Assembly: GCA_015143295.1 (NCBI GenBank)
Contig: CM026565.1
Span: 13,762,041-13,826,040, forward strand
Direction of reading: 5' to 3'
Length of the DNA: 64,000 bases
Source: Tetracentron sinense
Taxonomy: Eukaryota; Streptophyta; Magnoliopsida; Trochodendrales; Trochodendraceae
Both the position numbers and the translations under genes were made by a program. Below the pieces are notes generated by a model. That model did not search any database, was not told the DNA's origin, and worked only from the letters and a program-made list of their open reading frames with translations. Shown piece after piece: positions 45,232 through 55,263 of this stretch. Every line of letters begins with the position of its first letter. Within the stretch, counting starts at the first letter, position 1.

Positions 45232-46319
45232 TGTAGAGCCCCAGACTTTTTCATGCTTAATACATGACACTTTCGTTGTCATCTTGCCTTTTTAAAAGGT
45301 ATGATTAAAAAATAAGGAATAAATTGGAAATTTCGAAACGTCAGGAATGTTCCTTTTCGAAGTACGAACCCAATGCAAGTTGAATCGTCAAAATCGGACG
45401 AACGAGTCAAAAGATATGGCCAAAACAGTCTGGACCTGTAGCTAAGGACGTAGCTCGGTTACGCGCTAAGGACGTAGCTCGGTTATGCGCTAAGGACGTA
45501 CTCTGATAACGTATACGTTGTGCATCCGTGGTGCAACAGACAACGGGTACGTCGTGCAGCTCACAACGGGTACGTTGTACAGCACTACGGGCACGCTGTA
45601 CATGAGACAACGGACAACGTGTTCGGAACTATCCACAACGGACAACGAGCTCAGCACAACGGGTTAGCACTATTCACGGCACAACGTGCTCGGCACTGCT
45701 CACAGCTCAATGAGCTCAGCACTATGCACAACACAACGGACAACGTGTTCAGCACTGTCCACAACGGACAACGTGTTTGGCACTGTTCACAGCACCACGA
45801 GTTGGCACTGTTCACAGCACCACGAGTTGGCACTGTTCACCGCACAACGAGTGGGTACTATTCACCGCACAACGAGTGGGTACTATTCACCGCACAACGA
45901 GTGGGTACTATCCACCGCACAACGAGTGGGCACTATCCACGGCACAACGAGTGGGCACTATTCACGGCACAATGTGTTCAGCACTATTCACGGTCCTCGC
46001 GTCATTTCAGAAATCCCAGTAAGGGTATTACGGTCTTTTGATCAGTTCACTCTTACCTTAAGAGTTTAACCCGAGCCTTTAGGGCATCATTCGACACTTA
46101 GAGAGTTTGAGAGAATAGGAGAAAGAGGTGAAGGCGATTCCAACCTAGGGTTTCCATTTGGGAGAGAAATCAAAGGGTTTTGAAACCCTAGATCAACCTC
46201 AAGCCCGTTTCCTTCAAGATTTCGGTTCAGGGATTGTGGAGCTCGCGATCCAAGCTAGGGCAGCAACTCACAGTCATTTGGAAAGAGGGTTTCTTCCTCA
46301 TTTCTTCAAAGTCGGTACT
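45232..46319 (+). mobile_element. Tekay-B left LTR, truncated
   Basis: Matches 49679 to about 50742 of the complete LTR, including the conserved block at 45350-45428 and the repeat cassette. It stops at TACT (46316-46319), where it joins the protease coding sequence. The rest of the LTR, the primer site, gag and the gag-protease intron are missing. Confidence 0.93.
45500..46000. repeat. Tekay-B LTR cassette of ~24-bp CACAACG repeats, left copy
   Basis: About 19 units of the type GCACAACGAGTGGGCACTAT plus TCAC. Copy number and order differ from the central LTR (49947-50420), which has an extra GTGCTCGGCACTG unit but fewer GAGTGGGTACTATTC units. The long open frames here (repeat HNEWALFTAQRVGT) are by-products. 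Confidence 0.9.
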
Positions 46320-49300
46320 AGTCAATGAGTGTTTGGCTCGAGTGTTGATTGATACCGGGTCTACTCATTCATTTGTCTCGCCGAGTTTTTCAGAAGGCTT
46401 TTCTGTAGAGCCAAGTCAGCTAGAACTGGAGTTAGCCGTTTCGACTCCTCTCGGCAAAACAGTATTGGCAGATAAAGTGTATGGGGATAGTGTGGTCCAA
46501 GTTGGGAGCCACGAGTTGGCGGTTGATCTCATCGTCCTTGGATTCCAAGACTTTGATGTTATATTGGGAATGGATTGGTTAGCAGCACATCATGGGCATG
46601 TAGCTTGCTTTGAGAAAATGGTACTCTTCAAGCCGGTAGAAGGAAAACCATTTCACTTTCGAGGGTTGAGAAGTAGAGACATTGCCCGCTTTGCGGCGTT
46701 GAGCTTAGCTAACCCTGAAGCAAAGGACTCATCGACTATTCCGGTTGTGAGTGAATTCCTGGATGTATTTCCAGAAGAGTTGCCAGGATTGCCTCCAGAT
46801 AGGGAGATTGAGTTTGCGATCGAGCTTGCACCAGGCACAACTCCTGTTTTCAGAGCTCCATATAGAATGGCCTCTATTGAACTCAAGGAGTTAAAGACTC
46901 AGTTGGAGGAATTACAAGGCCTTGGTTTCATTCGACCAAGTGTCTCACCGTGGGGTGCCCCGGTGTTGTTTGTTAAGAAGAAAGATGGCTCGATGCGGAT
47001 GTGTGTCGATTACAAGCAATTGAACAGTTGAAGGGAGCGAGATTTTTCTCAAAGATAGACCTTCGATCGGGTTATCACCAGCTGAAGATTAAGGCGGAAG
47101 ATGTTCCCAAAACTGCATTCAGAGCGGTATGGACACTACGAGTTCTTGGTAATGCCTTTTGGACTCACGAACGCGCCGGCAGCCTTTATGGATTTGATGA
47201 ACCGGGTGTTCCGGCCACACCTTGATAGGTGCGTGATTGTATTTGTGGATGACATCTTGGTCTATTCCCAGACACGGGAAGATCACACACGCGACCTATG
47301 CCTTGCTTTGGAAATGCTAAGAGAACACAAGCTATACGCAAACTTAGCAAGTGTGAGTTTTGGTTGGAAGAGGTGGCATTCCTAGGCCACGTGGTTTCTG
47401 CAGAAGGTATCTCGGTGGATCCGAAGAAGATCGAAGCAGTTATGAGTTGGGCGAGGCCCAAGAGTGTTACTGAGATACGTAGTTTTCTTGGATTGGCAGG
47501 CTACTACAGGAGATTCGTAGAGGGTTTCTCTAGCCTTGCAGCACCACTCACTTACCTGACAAGGAAGAACGCCAAGTTTGTATGGAGTGATAAGTGCGAG
47601 ATCAGTTTCACGGAACTGAAGAAGAGGCTTACTACAGCCCCTGTCCTTACTGTGTCATCTGGACCTTATGGGTATGAGGTTTGTAGTGATGCCTCACACG
47701 TTGGACTTGGGTGTGTACTCATGCAGCATAAGAAAGTCATTGCCTATGCATCAAGGCAATTGAAGGAGCATGAGAAGAATTATCCCACGCACGACTTGGA
47801 GGTTGCGGCGGTCGTGTTTGTACTTAAGATTTGGCGTCATTACCTTTATGGGGTGGAGTTCTATGTGTTCACTGATCACAAGAGTCTCAAGTATCTCTTT
47901 TCCCAAAAGGAGCTGAATCTAAGGCAACGGCGTTGGATGGAATTTCTGAAGGACTATGATTGTACCAATCAATACCACCCGGGCAAAGCAAATGTAGTGG
48001 CTGATGCTTTGAGTAGAAAACCTCAAGGGTTGTTAGCACACATGTTAGTTCAAGAATGGAAGCTACTTGAAGATTTGGCAAATCTAGACATCAGTGTGAA
48101 TAACTCTGTCCGTGGTCCTATCTTGGCAAATGTTACGGTTCGGCCGTACATTATAGATTTGATCCAAGAATATCAAGCCATGGATGCGGAATTGTTGGCT
48201 TATCGAGACAAGGAAGTTGCTAAGGGTAGTGAGGACTTCTCTCTCACTAGTCGGGGTGCTATCACATTCAAAGGAAGGTTGTGTGTTCCGGCCAACGCAG
48301 ATCTTCGACGAGAGATCATGGATGAGGCACATCGTTCAAAGTACACAGTGCATCCAGGGGGCACAAAGATGTACCGGAACCTCAAGAGTCACTTTTGGTG
48401 GCGGAATATGAAGAGGGAGGTTGCGGAATATGTAGCACGATGCTTGGTGTGTCAATAGGTAAAAGCAGAACACATGCGGCCCGCCGGTCTATTGCATTCC
48501 CTTCCTATTCCCGAGTGGAAATGGGAGAACATATCCATGGATTTTATAGTTGGCTTGCCAAAGACGGCAAGGGGCTCAGATGCAATATGGGTAGTAGTGG
48601 ATCGTTTGACAAAGTCCGCTCATTTCTTACCATACCGAACTACTTTCAACTCAAGTCAGTTGGCTGCACTATACATCAAGGAAGTAGTTAGATTGCACGG
48701 AGTGCCTGTTAGTCTTGTGTCGGATCGGGATCCAAGATTCACGTCGAGATTTTGGAAAAGTTTCCAGGAGGCTATGGGTTCCCGACTTGATTTCAGCACC
48801 GCTTTTCATCCACAGACGGATGGACAAACCGAGAGAGTGAACCAAGTCATTGAAGACATGCTTCGGGCTTGTATGTTGGATTTCAGAGGCAGTTGGGAAG
48901 AGCACTTGCCTTTGGTTGAATTTGCCTATAATAACAGCTATCAGGCAAGTATTCAAATGACACCATTTGAGGCCTTGTATGGGCGAAGTTGTAGGTCTCC
49001 TCTCTATTGGGATGAGGTAGGAGAAAGGAAAGTACTTGGTCCGGAGTTGATTGAGCAAACTGCAAACACAGTTGAGGTCATTCGGGATCGATTGAAAGCC
49101 GCTCAAGATTGCCAGAAAAGCTATGCGGACACACGCCGTAGGGACTTGGAATTTCAAGTAGGGGATCAAGTCTTTGTGAAAGTATCTCCTAGCAAAGGGA
49201 TCATGAGATTTGGCAAGCGAGGCAAGCTCAGTCCTCGATATGTTGGGCCTTTTGAGATTATCACACGAGTTGGTGAGGTTGCTTACAGGGTAGCTCTCCC

Positions 49301-49589
49301 ACCTCACAGGGCTGCAGTTCATAACGTCTTCCATGTGTCTATGCTTCGGAAGTACATTACGGATCCTTCGCATGTCATAGACTTGGAACCGTTGGAGATT
49401 CGAGAGGATCTCACCTTGATTGAAAAGCCGGTTCAGATTTTGGATCGAAGAGATCAGGTACTTCGCAACAAGACAATCCATTTGGTTCTTGTGCAATGGC
49501 AACACCATGCTCGGGAAGAAGCTACATGGGAGCGTGAAGCCGAAGTCAAAGCAAAGTACCCAGAATTACTTGAACGAGTTTCTGTGTGA
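46320..49589 (+). pseudogene. Tekay-B first pol: protease, RT, RNase H, integrase, chromodomain
   Basis: Protease (from 46330) has [19 protein letters not shown] has [46 protein letters not shown] and FVDDILVYS. RNase H has [14 protein letters not shown] and [18 protein letters not shown]. Integrase has the zinc-binding HPGG...CLVC, then [20 protein letters not shown] and [10 protein letters not shown]. The C-terminal chromodomain (about 49430-49589) ends [17 protein letters not shown]. Lesions: about 55 bp lost near 47029 (with the KNRYPLP region), 2 bp near 47128, 1 bp near 47342 and a TAG at 48456-48458 where Gln is expected. The chromodomain is the known targeting module of chromoviruses. 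Confidence 0.93.
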
Positions 49590-49665
49590 AGTCTGTATAT
49601 GACTTGTAATGTTCTTTTGATTTGTAATGTAAGTAGTGTCTGAATTTCGAGGATGAAATTTTTGT

Positions 49666-49678
49666 AAGGGGGGGAGGA
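49666..49678 (+). promoter_or_regulatory. Tekay-B polypurine tract
   Basis: AAGGGGGGGAGGA immediately before the LTR start TGTAGAGCCCC. It primes plus-strand DNA synthesis. Confidence 0.9.
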
Positions 49679-51339
49679 TGTAGAGCCCCAGACTTTTTCA
49701 TGCTTAATACATGACACTTTCGTTGTCATCTTGCCTTTTTAAAAGGTATGATTAATAAATAAGGAAGAAATTGGGAATTTCGAAACATCAGGAATGTTCT
49801 TTTTCGAAGTACGAACCCAATGCAAGTTGAATCGTCAAAATCGGACGAACGAGTCAAAAGATATGGCCAAAACAGTCTGGACCTGTAGCTAAGGACGTAG
49901 CTCGGTTACGCGCTAAGGACGTAGCTCGGTTATGCGCTAAGGACGTACTCTGATAACGTATACGTTGTGCATCCGTGGTGCAACAGACAACGGGTACGTC
50001 GTGCAGCTCACAACGGGTACGTTGTACAGCACCACGGGCACGCTGTACATGAGACAACGGACAACGTGTTCGGCACTATCCACAACGGACAACGAGCTCA
50101 GCACAACGGGTTAGCACTATTCACGGCACAACGTGCTCGGCACTGTTCACAGCACAACGTGCTCGGCACTGCTCACAGCTCAACGAGCTCAGCACTATGC
50201 ACAACACAACGGACAACGTGTTCAGCACTGTCCACAACGGACAACGTGTTTGGCACTGTTCACAGCACCACGAGTTGGCACTGTTCACCGCACAACGAGT
50301 GGGTACTATTCACCGCACAACGAGTGGGTACTATCCACCGCACAACGAGTGGGCACTATCCACGGCACAACGAGTGGGCACTATTCACGGCACAATGTGT
50401 TCAGCACTATTCACGGTCCTCGCGTCATTTCAGAAATCCCAGTAAGGGTATTACGGTCTTTTGATCAGTTCACTCTTACCTTAAGAGTTTAACCCGAGCC
50501 TTTAGGGCATCATTCGACACTTAGAGAGTTTGAGAGAATAGGAGAAAGAGGTGAAAGCGATTCCAACCTAGGGTTTCCATTTGGGAGAGAAATCAAAGGG
50601 TTTTGAAACCCTAGATGTTGCTCAAGCCCGTTTCCTTCAAGATTTCGGTTCAGGCATTGTGGAGCTCGCGATCCAAGCTAGGGCAGCAACTCACAGTCAT
50701 TTGGAAAGAGGGTTTCTTCCTCATTTCTTCAAAGTCGGTACTTTTTACTACCCTCCTAATTATAGTTCCTCTTCTCCCTCTATTTCTTTTGATTTTTCTT
50801 TCATTTACACATGTACTATGGAATGGATGAATGGTGAATGGTAAATGGTGAATGGTGAATGGAGATGTAAGGGGCGATTGGATGCCAGTGGTTGTGTGGT
50901 GATGATTAAAACGGGGAAGGGCATTGTTCCAATAATAAATATACATGTATGATTGAGTAAAACCATCTAGAAAAGCATGTTGTAGGGTAAATCCATAATG
51001 AACACACCATGTTTGATGAAATGCCAAGGTGAATACAGTGAGCTGTAAATTAAGAAATGCATGCCTAATAATTTCTGAATATGGCTAGGGCCTATGATAG
51101 TGTGTTTCCTGTTTTCCCTAAATGCTATGAATATTGAATTGCTTAATCCTTGACGCTATATGTGTTGTGAAATTACTCAATGGTCATGTTTAAATTTAAA
51201 TGCAAGTATGTACACGGTTCCCACGAGCACGGCATGCATGGCATGATTTATCGAGGTTTTCAAGAACATGGTTAGAGGTGGGACATATCCTAAGATATGT
51301 TTTACCTTGCTTTTCACAAGAAGACAAGAACCAACATTC

Positions 51340-51485
51340 CACGAGGGGTCTCCCCTCACTCAAAGTGCATGTCATGAAGAAGGGTCTCCCTTCCCTTGCA
51401 AGTACATACATATCATAAAGAAGGGTCTCCCTTCCCTCACAAGTGCATTGCATAAAGAAGGGTCTCCCTTCCCTCACAAGTGCAT
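51340..51485. repeat. Tekay-B LTR repeats with GAAGGG/CCCTTC hairpin
   Basis: Four units of about 36 bp, GAAGAAGGGTCTCCCTTCCC plus TCACAAGTGCAT, the first degenerate. Confidence 0.85.
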
Positions 51486-51814
51486 CTCACAAGTTACATG
51501 ATCACAAGCAAGCATGCATGACATGACATGACATACAAGAATCAAGCAAGATAGACAAGACAAGCTTTCACGTACGAAAAGATATTTCAAGTCAAGTCAA
51601 GTGCACGATGTTTTCAAGAGGATTTATCGGTTTGCCACGAGTTTCAAGCATGATTATAAACTGCTTTACTTCCTTGTATGATATGAATTGTTTCCATTTG
51701 ACATATATGAATTACTCCTGATCATGTGTTGCCATTTCTATGCTATAATTGTTGGTTAGTATTTAGTACCCGCTGAGTATTCCATGCTCAGCCGTACTTC
51801 TTATGTCGGCAGGT

Positions 51815-51919
51815 TCTGAGGGAGCTGCTGCTCCATTTGATGTTTGTGCTCCTGGTCCATGGGTGGAAGAGGAGTATGTCGAGGAGCCTTTGGAGGAACC
51901 TCCCGTAAAGGGTTATTAG
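51815..51919 (+). CDS. Conserved short LTR reading frame (Tekay-B)
   Basis: 34 codons after TTATGTCGGCAG|GT, SEGAAAPFDVCAPG then [16 protein letters not shown], stop TAG 51917-51919. Changes between LTR copies are often at third codon positions. There is no AUG. Function unknown. Confidence 0.4.
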   Translation, partial: SEGAAAPFDVCAPGPWVEEEYVEEPLEEPPVKGY

Positions 51920-52215
51920 TAGGTGGTGATTAGATTCTGAGTGGTTTAGCTGTGGGTGAGACGAGAGTCAATTTATGTATTTTGGCGGGCATGTCCGCAC
52001 TTTCTTTGGATTCTTTTTGTATAAACTTGGATTGATTATGTATATACATAGAGGTTTGGTAGACTTCCGCTATACCATGTTAGAGCATGTTTCCGCTGTT
52101 TTGTCCTCTATCGTATATGCTCTGTGGGTTTTGCAGGTTAGTTGTCAAGCAAGTCATGATTAGTCGTCCAAAGTTCACTCTAACTCCTAGGGTGGGTTTC
52201 GGGTCGCGACAGAAG

Positions 52216-52227
52216 TGGTATCAGAGC
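52216..52227 (+). promoter_or_regulatory. Tekay-B primer binding site (initiator tRNA-Met)
   Basis: TGGTATCAGAGC, four bases after the LTR end, complementary to the 3' end of plant initiator tRNA-Met. The leader 52228-52573 has no gene. Confidence 0.93.
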
Positions 52228-52573
52228 TTAGGCGTTAGGTCTCTAGGGTCACTTAGAATCTTATGCCACGGCTTGACAAGAGCATATGTTGGGAAACAAG
52301 TTAGGAAGAAAGTAAGTCGGAAGAGAGTCTTGATCCAAGTGTAAGACTAAAACCTTAGTCTTAGTCGAAAATGGTTGCTTTAACCAAGTACAGGTCTTAA
52401 GTACGCTAGAACACTAAAGTATAAGTATAATGTGATGAATACTCTGATGACTTGATGTGATGTGTATTAGTATTATATAACTAATACAAATTGAATTATT
52501 GTGAAATGGCATTGAAATAAACTGTGGTTTCAAGTTAGACTCATGTGGTGCTATTGTTCTCAGGACTTTAGTC

Positions 52574-53821
52574 ATGAGACGGAACACACGGGCTCGTGGA
52601 CCACATACCAGAGCTTCCTCTTCTTCACGGGATGAGGATGAGCAGCCGGACCTCTCTCAGGTCTTAGGCTCTATTGCTGAGACACTCGCCATACTGGCGG
52701 CTCGGCAAGCTATACCATTGTCGGCGGCACCTACTCCACCGCCCGCAGCTCCAGTACATCGTACCGTTGGAGTTGAGGCATTCAGGAGATTGAGGCCTCC
52801 ACCCTTCCATGGGAGTGTGGACCCTCTTGCTGCGGAGGCATGGATCCTCCAGATGGAGAAGATCTTTACGGTCCTCTCACCTACAGAGGAGGAGAGAGTA
52901 GCATGGGCAGCTTTCATGCTAGAGGGTGAAGCCCACCATTGGTGGTTTTCCGCATTGAGGACGAGAGACTCGACCATGCAGGGTCTACCTTGGACTTGGG
53001 AGGAGTTCAAAGATACTTTTTACAAGAAGTATTTTTCGATTGGAGCACGGGAAAGGAAAGAGAGGGAATTCATCAACCTTGAGCAAGGTTCGATGTCTGT
53101 GGCCGCTTATGAGGCCAAGTTCTCGGAGCTATCACGCTTCGCGACTCACATGGTTGCCACCGAGGCAATGAAGGCAAGAAGGTTTGAGCAAGGGCTCAAG
53201 GATATTATCATGGAGAAGGTTTCAGTCTTCAGACATGCTACCTACCCTGAGGTAGTAGACAAGGCCTTATTGGTCGAGGCCAATTCAGAGACAGTGTCCA
53301 AGAAGAGGGAGTTGGCGAGAGGCCAAGCTAGTAGTTCAGCACCTCTAGAGAGGCAGACTCGTACCGGTCCTTATCAGTATGCGTGGCCAGCACCACCGAT
53401 GAGGCCATCTTATGCGCCTCCAGCTCCCCGGCAGTATTGCCTCAGACGCCGAGACCTCAGGCTCTTCCAGCCCCACGGCATGTTGCACCTCAGACGATGA
53501 GGTATGCGCCACCTCCGGTCCCTCCGGCCTACACATATGAGGTCTGCACTTCATGCGGCAAAAGGCATCCGGCAGGAGATTGCCGAAGAGCATCTGGTGG
53601 ATGTTACCATTGCGGTCGCCAGGGCCACATGATCAGGGATTGCCCTAGTCGGCATTTACCAGGCCAGTCTCAGGGGTTTAGTCCACCAGCACGCCCAGCA
53701 GGATCATACCAGGCGTCATCTCAGACTACCCGGTCTACGCCTCAGTCTCACCAGGCAAACCAGGGTCGTGTTTTTGCCTTGACAGAGGGTGATGCACTTG
53801 CATCTGATGATGTGGTGCAAG
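52574..53821 (+). pseudogene. Tekay-B gag
   Basis: The start ATG at 52574 gives MRRNTRARGPHTRASSSSRD. The retrotransposon Gag domain includes FHGSVDPLAAEAWILQMEKI, LEGEAHHWW, FKDTFYKKYFSIGARERKER and GSMSVAAYEAKFSELSRFA. A one-base loss near 53436 shifts the frame; it continues at 53440-53821 with CTSCGKRHPAGDC and the zinc knuckle CYHCGRQGHMIRDC, then FALTEGDALASDDVVQG. The exon ends at 53821, before a predicted intron. Gag forms the particle and packages RNA. Confidence 0.9.
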
Positions 53822-53965
53822 GTACGCGTTTGGAATTATTTTCTTTATTCGTGATGGTTATGTTATGTTTTATTCCATGTGTACGTACTTGGTATGCTAT
53901 ATATGTATATACCTATGTGTATACACTGTTGATGCTTGAATTGATGTAACTAGCTAAAATTTCAG
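53822..53965 (+). other. Predicted gag-protease intron of Tekay-B
   Basis: Donor CAAG|GTACGC and acceptor CTAAAATTTCAG|GAGCC. Joining gives GAT GTG GTG CAA GGA GCC CTA CTA, so Gag (DVVQG) runs in frame into protease ([16 protein letters not shown]). Unspliced RNA ends Gag at TAA 53947-53949 after a hydrophobic tail. The same intron position is found in Tekay-A and Tekay-C. Confidence 0.75.
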
Positions 53966-55263
53966 GAGCCCTACTAGTCAATGAGTGTTTGGCTCGAGTG
54001 TTGATTGATACCGGGTCTACTCATTCATTTGTCTCGCCGAGTTTTTCAGAAGGCTTTTCTGTAGAGCCAAGTCAGCTAGAACTGGAGTTAGCCGTTTCGA
54101 CTCCTCTCGGCAAAACAGTATTGGCAGATAAAGTGTATGGGGATAGTGTGGTCCAAGTTGGGAGCCACGAGTTGGCGGTTGATCTCATCGTCCTTGGATT
54201 CCAAGACTTTGATGTTATATTGGGAATGGATTGGTTAGCAGCACATCATGGGCATGTAGCTTGCTTTGAGAAAATGGTACTCTTCAAGCCGATAGAAGGA
54301 AAACCATTTCACTTTCGAGGGTTGAGAAGTAGAGACATTGCCCGCTTTGCGGCGTTGAGCTTAGCTAACCCTGAAGCAAAGGACTCATCGACTATTCCGG
54401 TTGTGAGTGAATTCCTGGATGTATTTCCAGAAGAGTTGCCAGGATTGCCTCCAGATAGGGAGATTGAGTTTGCGATCGAGCTTGCACCAGGCACAACTCC
54501 TGTTTTCAGAGCTCCATATAGAATGGCCTCTATTGAACTCAAGGAGTTAAAGACTCAGTTGGAGGAATTACAAGGCCTTGGTTTCATTCGACCAAGTGTC
54601 TCACCGTGGGGTGCCCCGGTGTTGTTTGTTAAGAAGAAAGATGGCTCGATGCAGATGTGTGTCGATTACAGGCAATTGAACAAAGTCACTATATAGAATA
54701 GGTATCCCTTGCCTAGGATTGACGACTTCTTCGATCAGTTGAAGGGAGCGAGATTTTTCTCAAAGATAGACCTTCGATCGGGTTATCACCAGCTGAAGAT
54801 TAAGGCGGAAGATGTTCCCAAAACTGCATTCAGGACTCGGTATGGACACTACGAGTTCTTGGTAATGCCTTTTGGACTCACGAACGCGCCGGCAGCCTTT
54901 AGGGATTTGATAAACCGGGTGTTCCGGCCACACCTTGATAGGTGCGTGATTGTATTTGTGGATGACATCTTGGTCTATTCCCAGACACGGGAAGATCACA
55001 CACGCGACCTATGCCTTGCTTTGGAAATGCTAAGAGAACACAAGCTATACGCCAAACTTAGCAAGTGTGAGTTTTGGTTGGAAGAGGTGGCATTCCTAGG
55101 CCACGTGGTTTCTGCAGAAGGTATCTCGGTGGATCCGAAGAAGATCGAAGCAGTTATGAGTTGGGCGAGGCCCAAGAGTGTTACTGAGATACGTAGTTTT
55201 CTTGGATTGGCAGGCTACTACAGGAGATTCGTAGAGGGTTTCTCTAGCCTTGCAGCACCACTC
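53966..55263 (+). pseudogene. Tekay-B second pol: protease and RT, truncated
   Basis: Protease [15 protein letters not shown] is followed by RT with [19 protein letters not shown], a TAG at 54694-54696 in [14 protein letters not shown], then [22 protein letters not shown] and FVDDILVYS. It ends at FSSLAAPL, where it meets minus-strand Tekay-A protease (about 55263/55264). Apart from the TAG the RT is open and keeps the 55 bp missing from the first pol. Confidence 0.92.

Larger units (their letters stand above)
49679..52211 (+). mobile_element. Tekay-B central LTR, complete
   Basis: TGTAGAGCCCCAGAC to GGGTCGCGACA, 2533 bp. It is preceded by a polypurine tract and followed by a tRNA-Met primer site, so it serves as 3' LTR of the left unit and 5' LTR of the right unit. 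It contains a conserved block (49797-49875), the CACAACG cassette (49947-50420), GAAGGG hairpin repeats (51340-51485) and a short conserved frame (51815-51919). Confidence 0.95.
45232..55263 (+). mobile_element. Tekay-B: tandem composite sharing one central LTR
   Basis: Order: truncated LTR (45232 to about 46319), protease-to-chromodomain pol, polypurine tract, complete LTR (49679-52211), primer site, gag, protease, RT cut at about 55263. Repeated parts (protease, RT, LTR start) are almost identical. The structure is what LTR-mediated unequal recombination between two copies gives. The right side was lost in a deletion that also took the Tekay-A protease-RT junction. Confidence 0.9.

Noticed and set aside
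45520-46069. Long plus-strand frames with repeated HNEWALFTAQRVGT-like peptide
   Set aside because: They arise from the ~24-bp LTR repeats (a multiple of three) in more than one frame; the same occurs at 49967-50492 and on the opposite strand near 61613-61987.
48669-49508. 279-codon minus-strand frame
   Set aside because: Shadow of the Tekay-B integrase, which has all catalytic motifs on the plus strand.
52216-52227. Possible tRNA-Met gene
   Set aside because: Only the 12-base primer complement is present; there is no tRNA cloverleaf around it or around the sites at 59888 and 62416.
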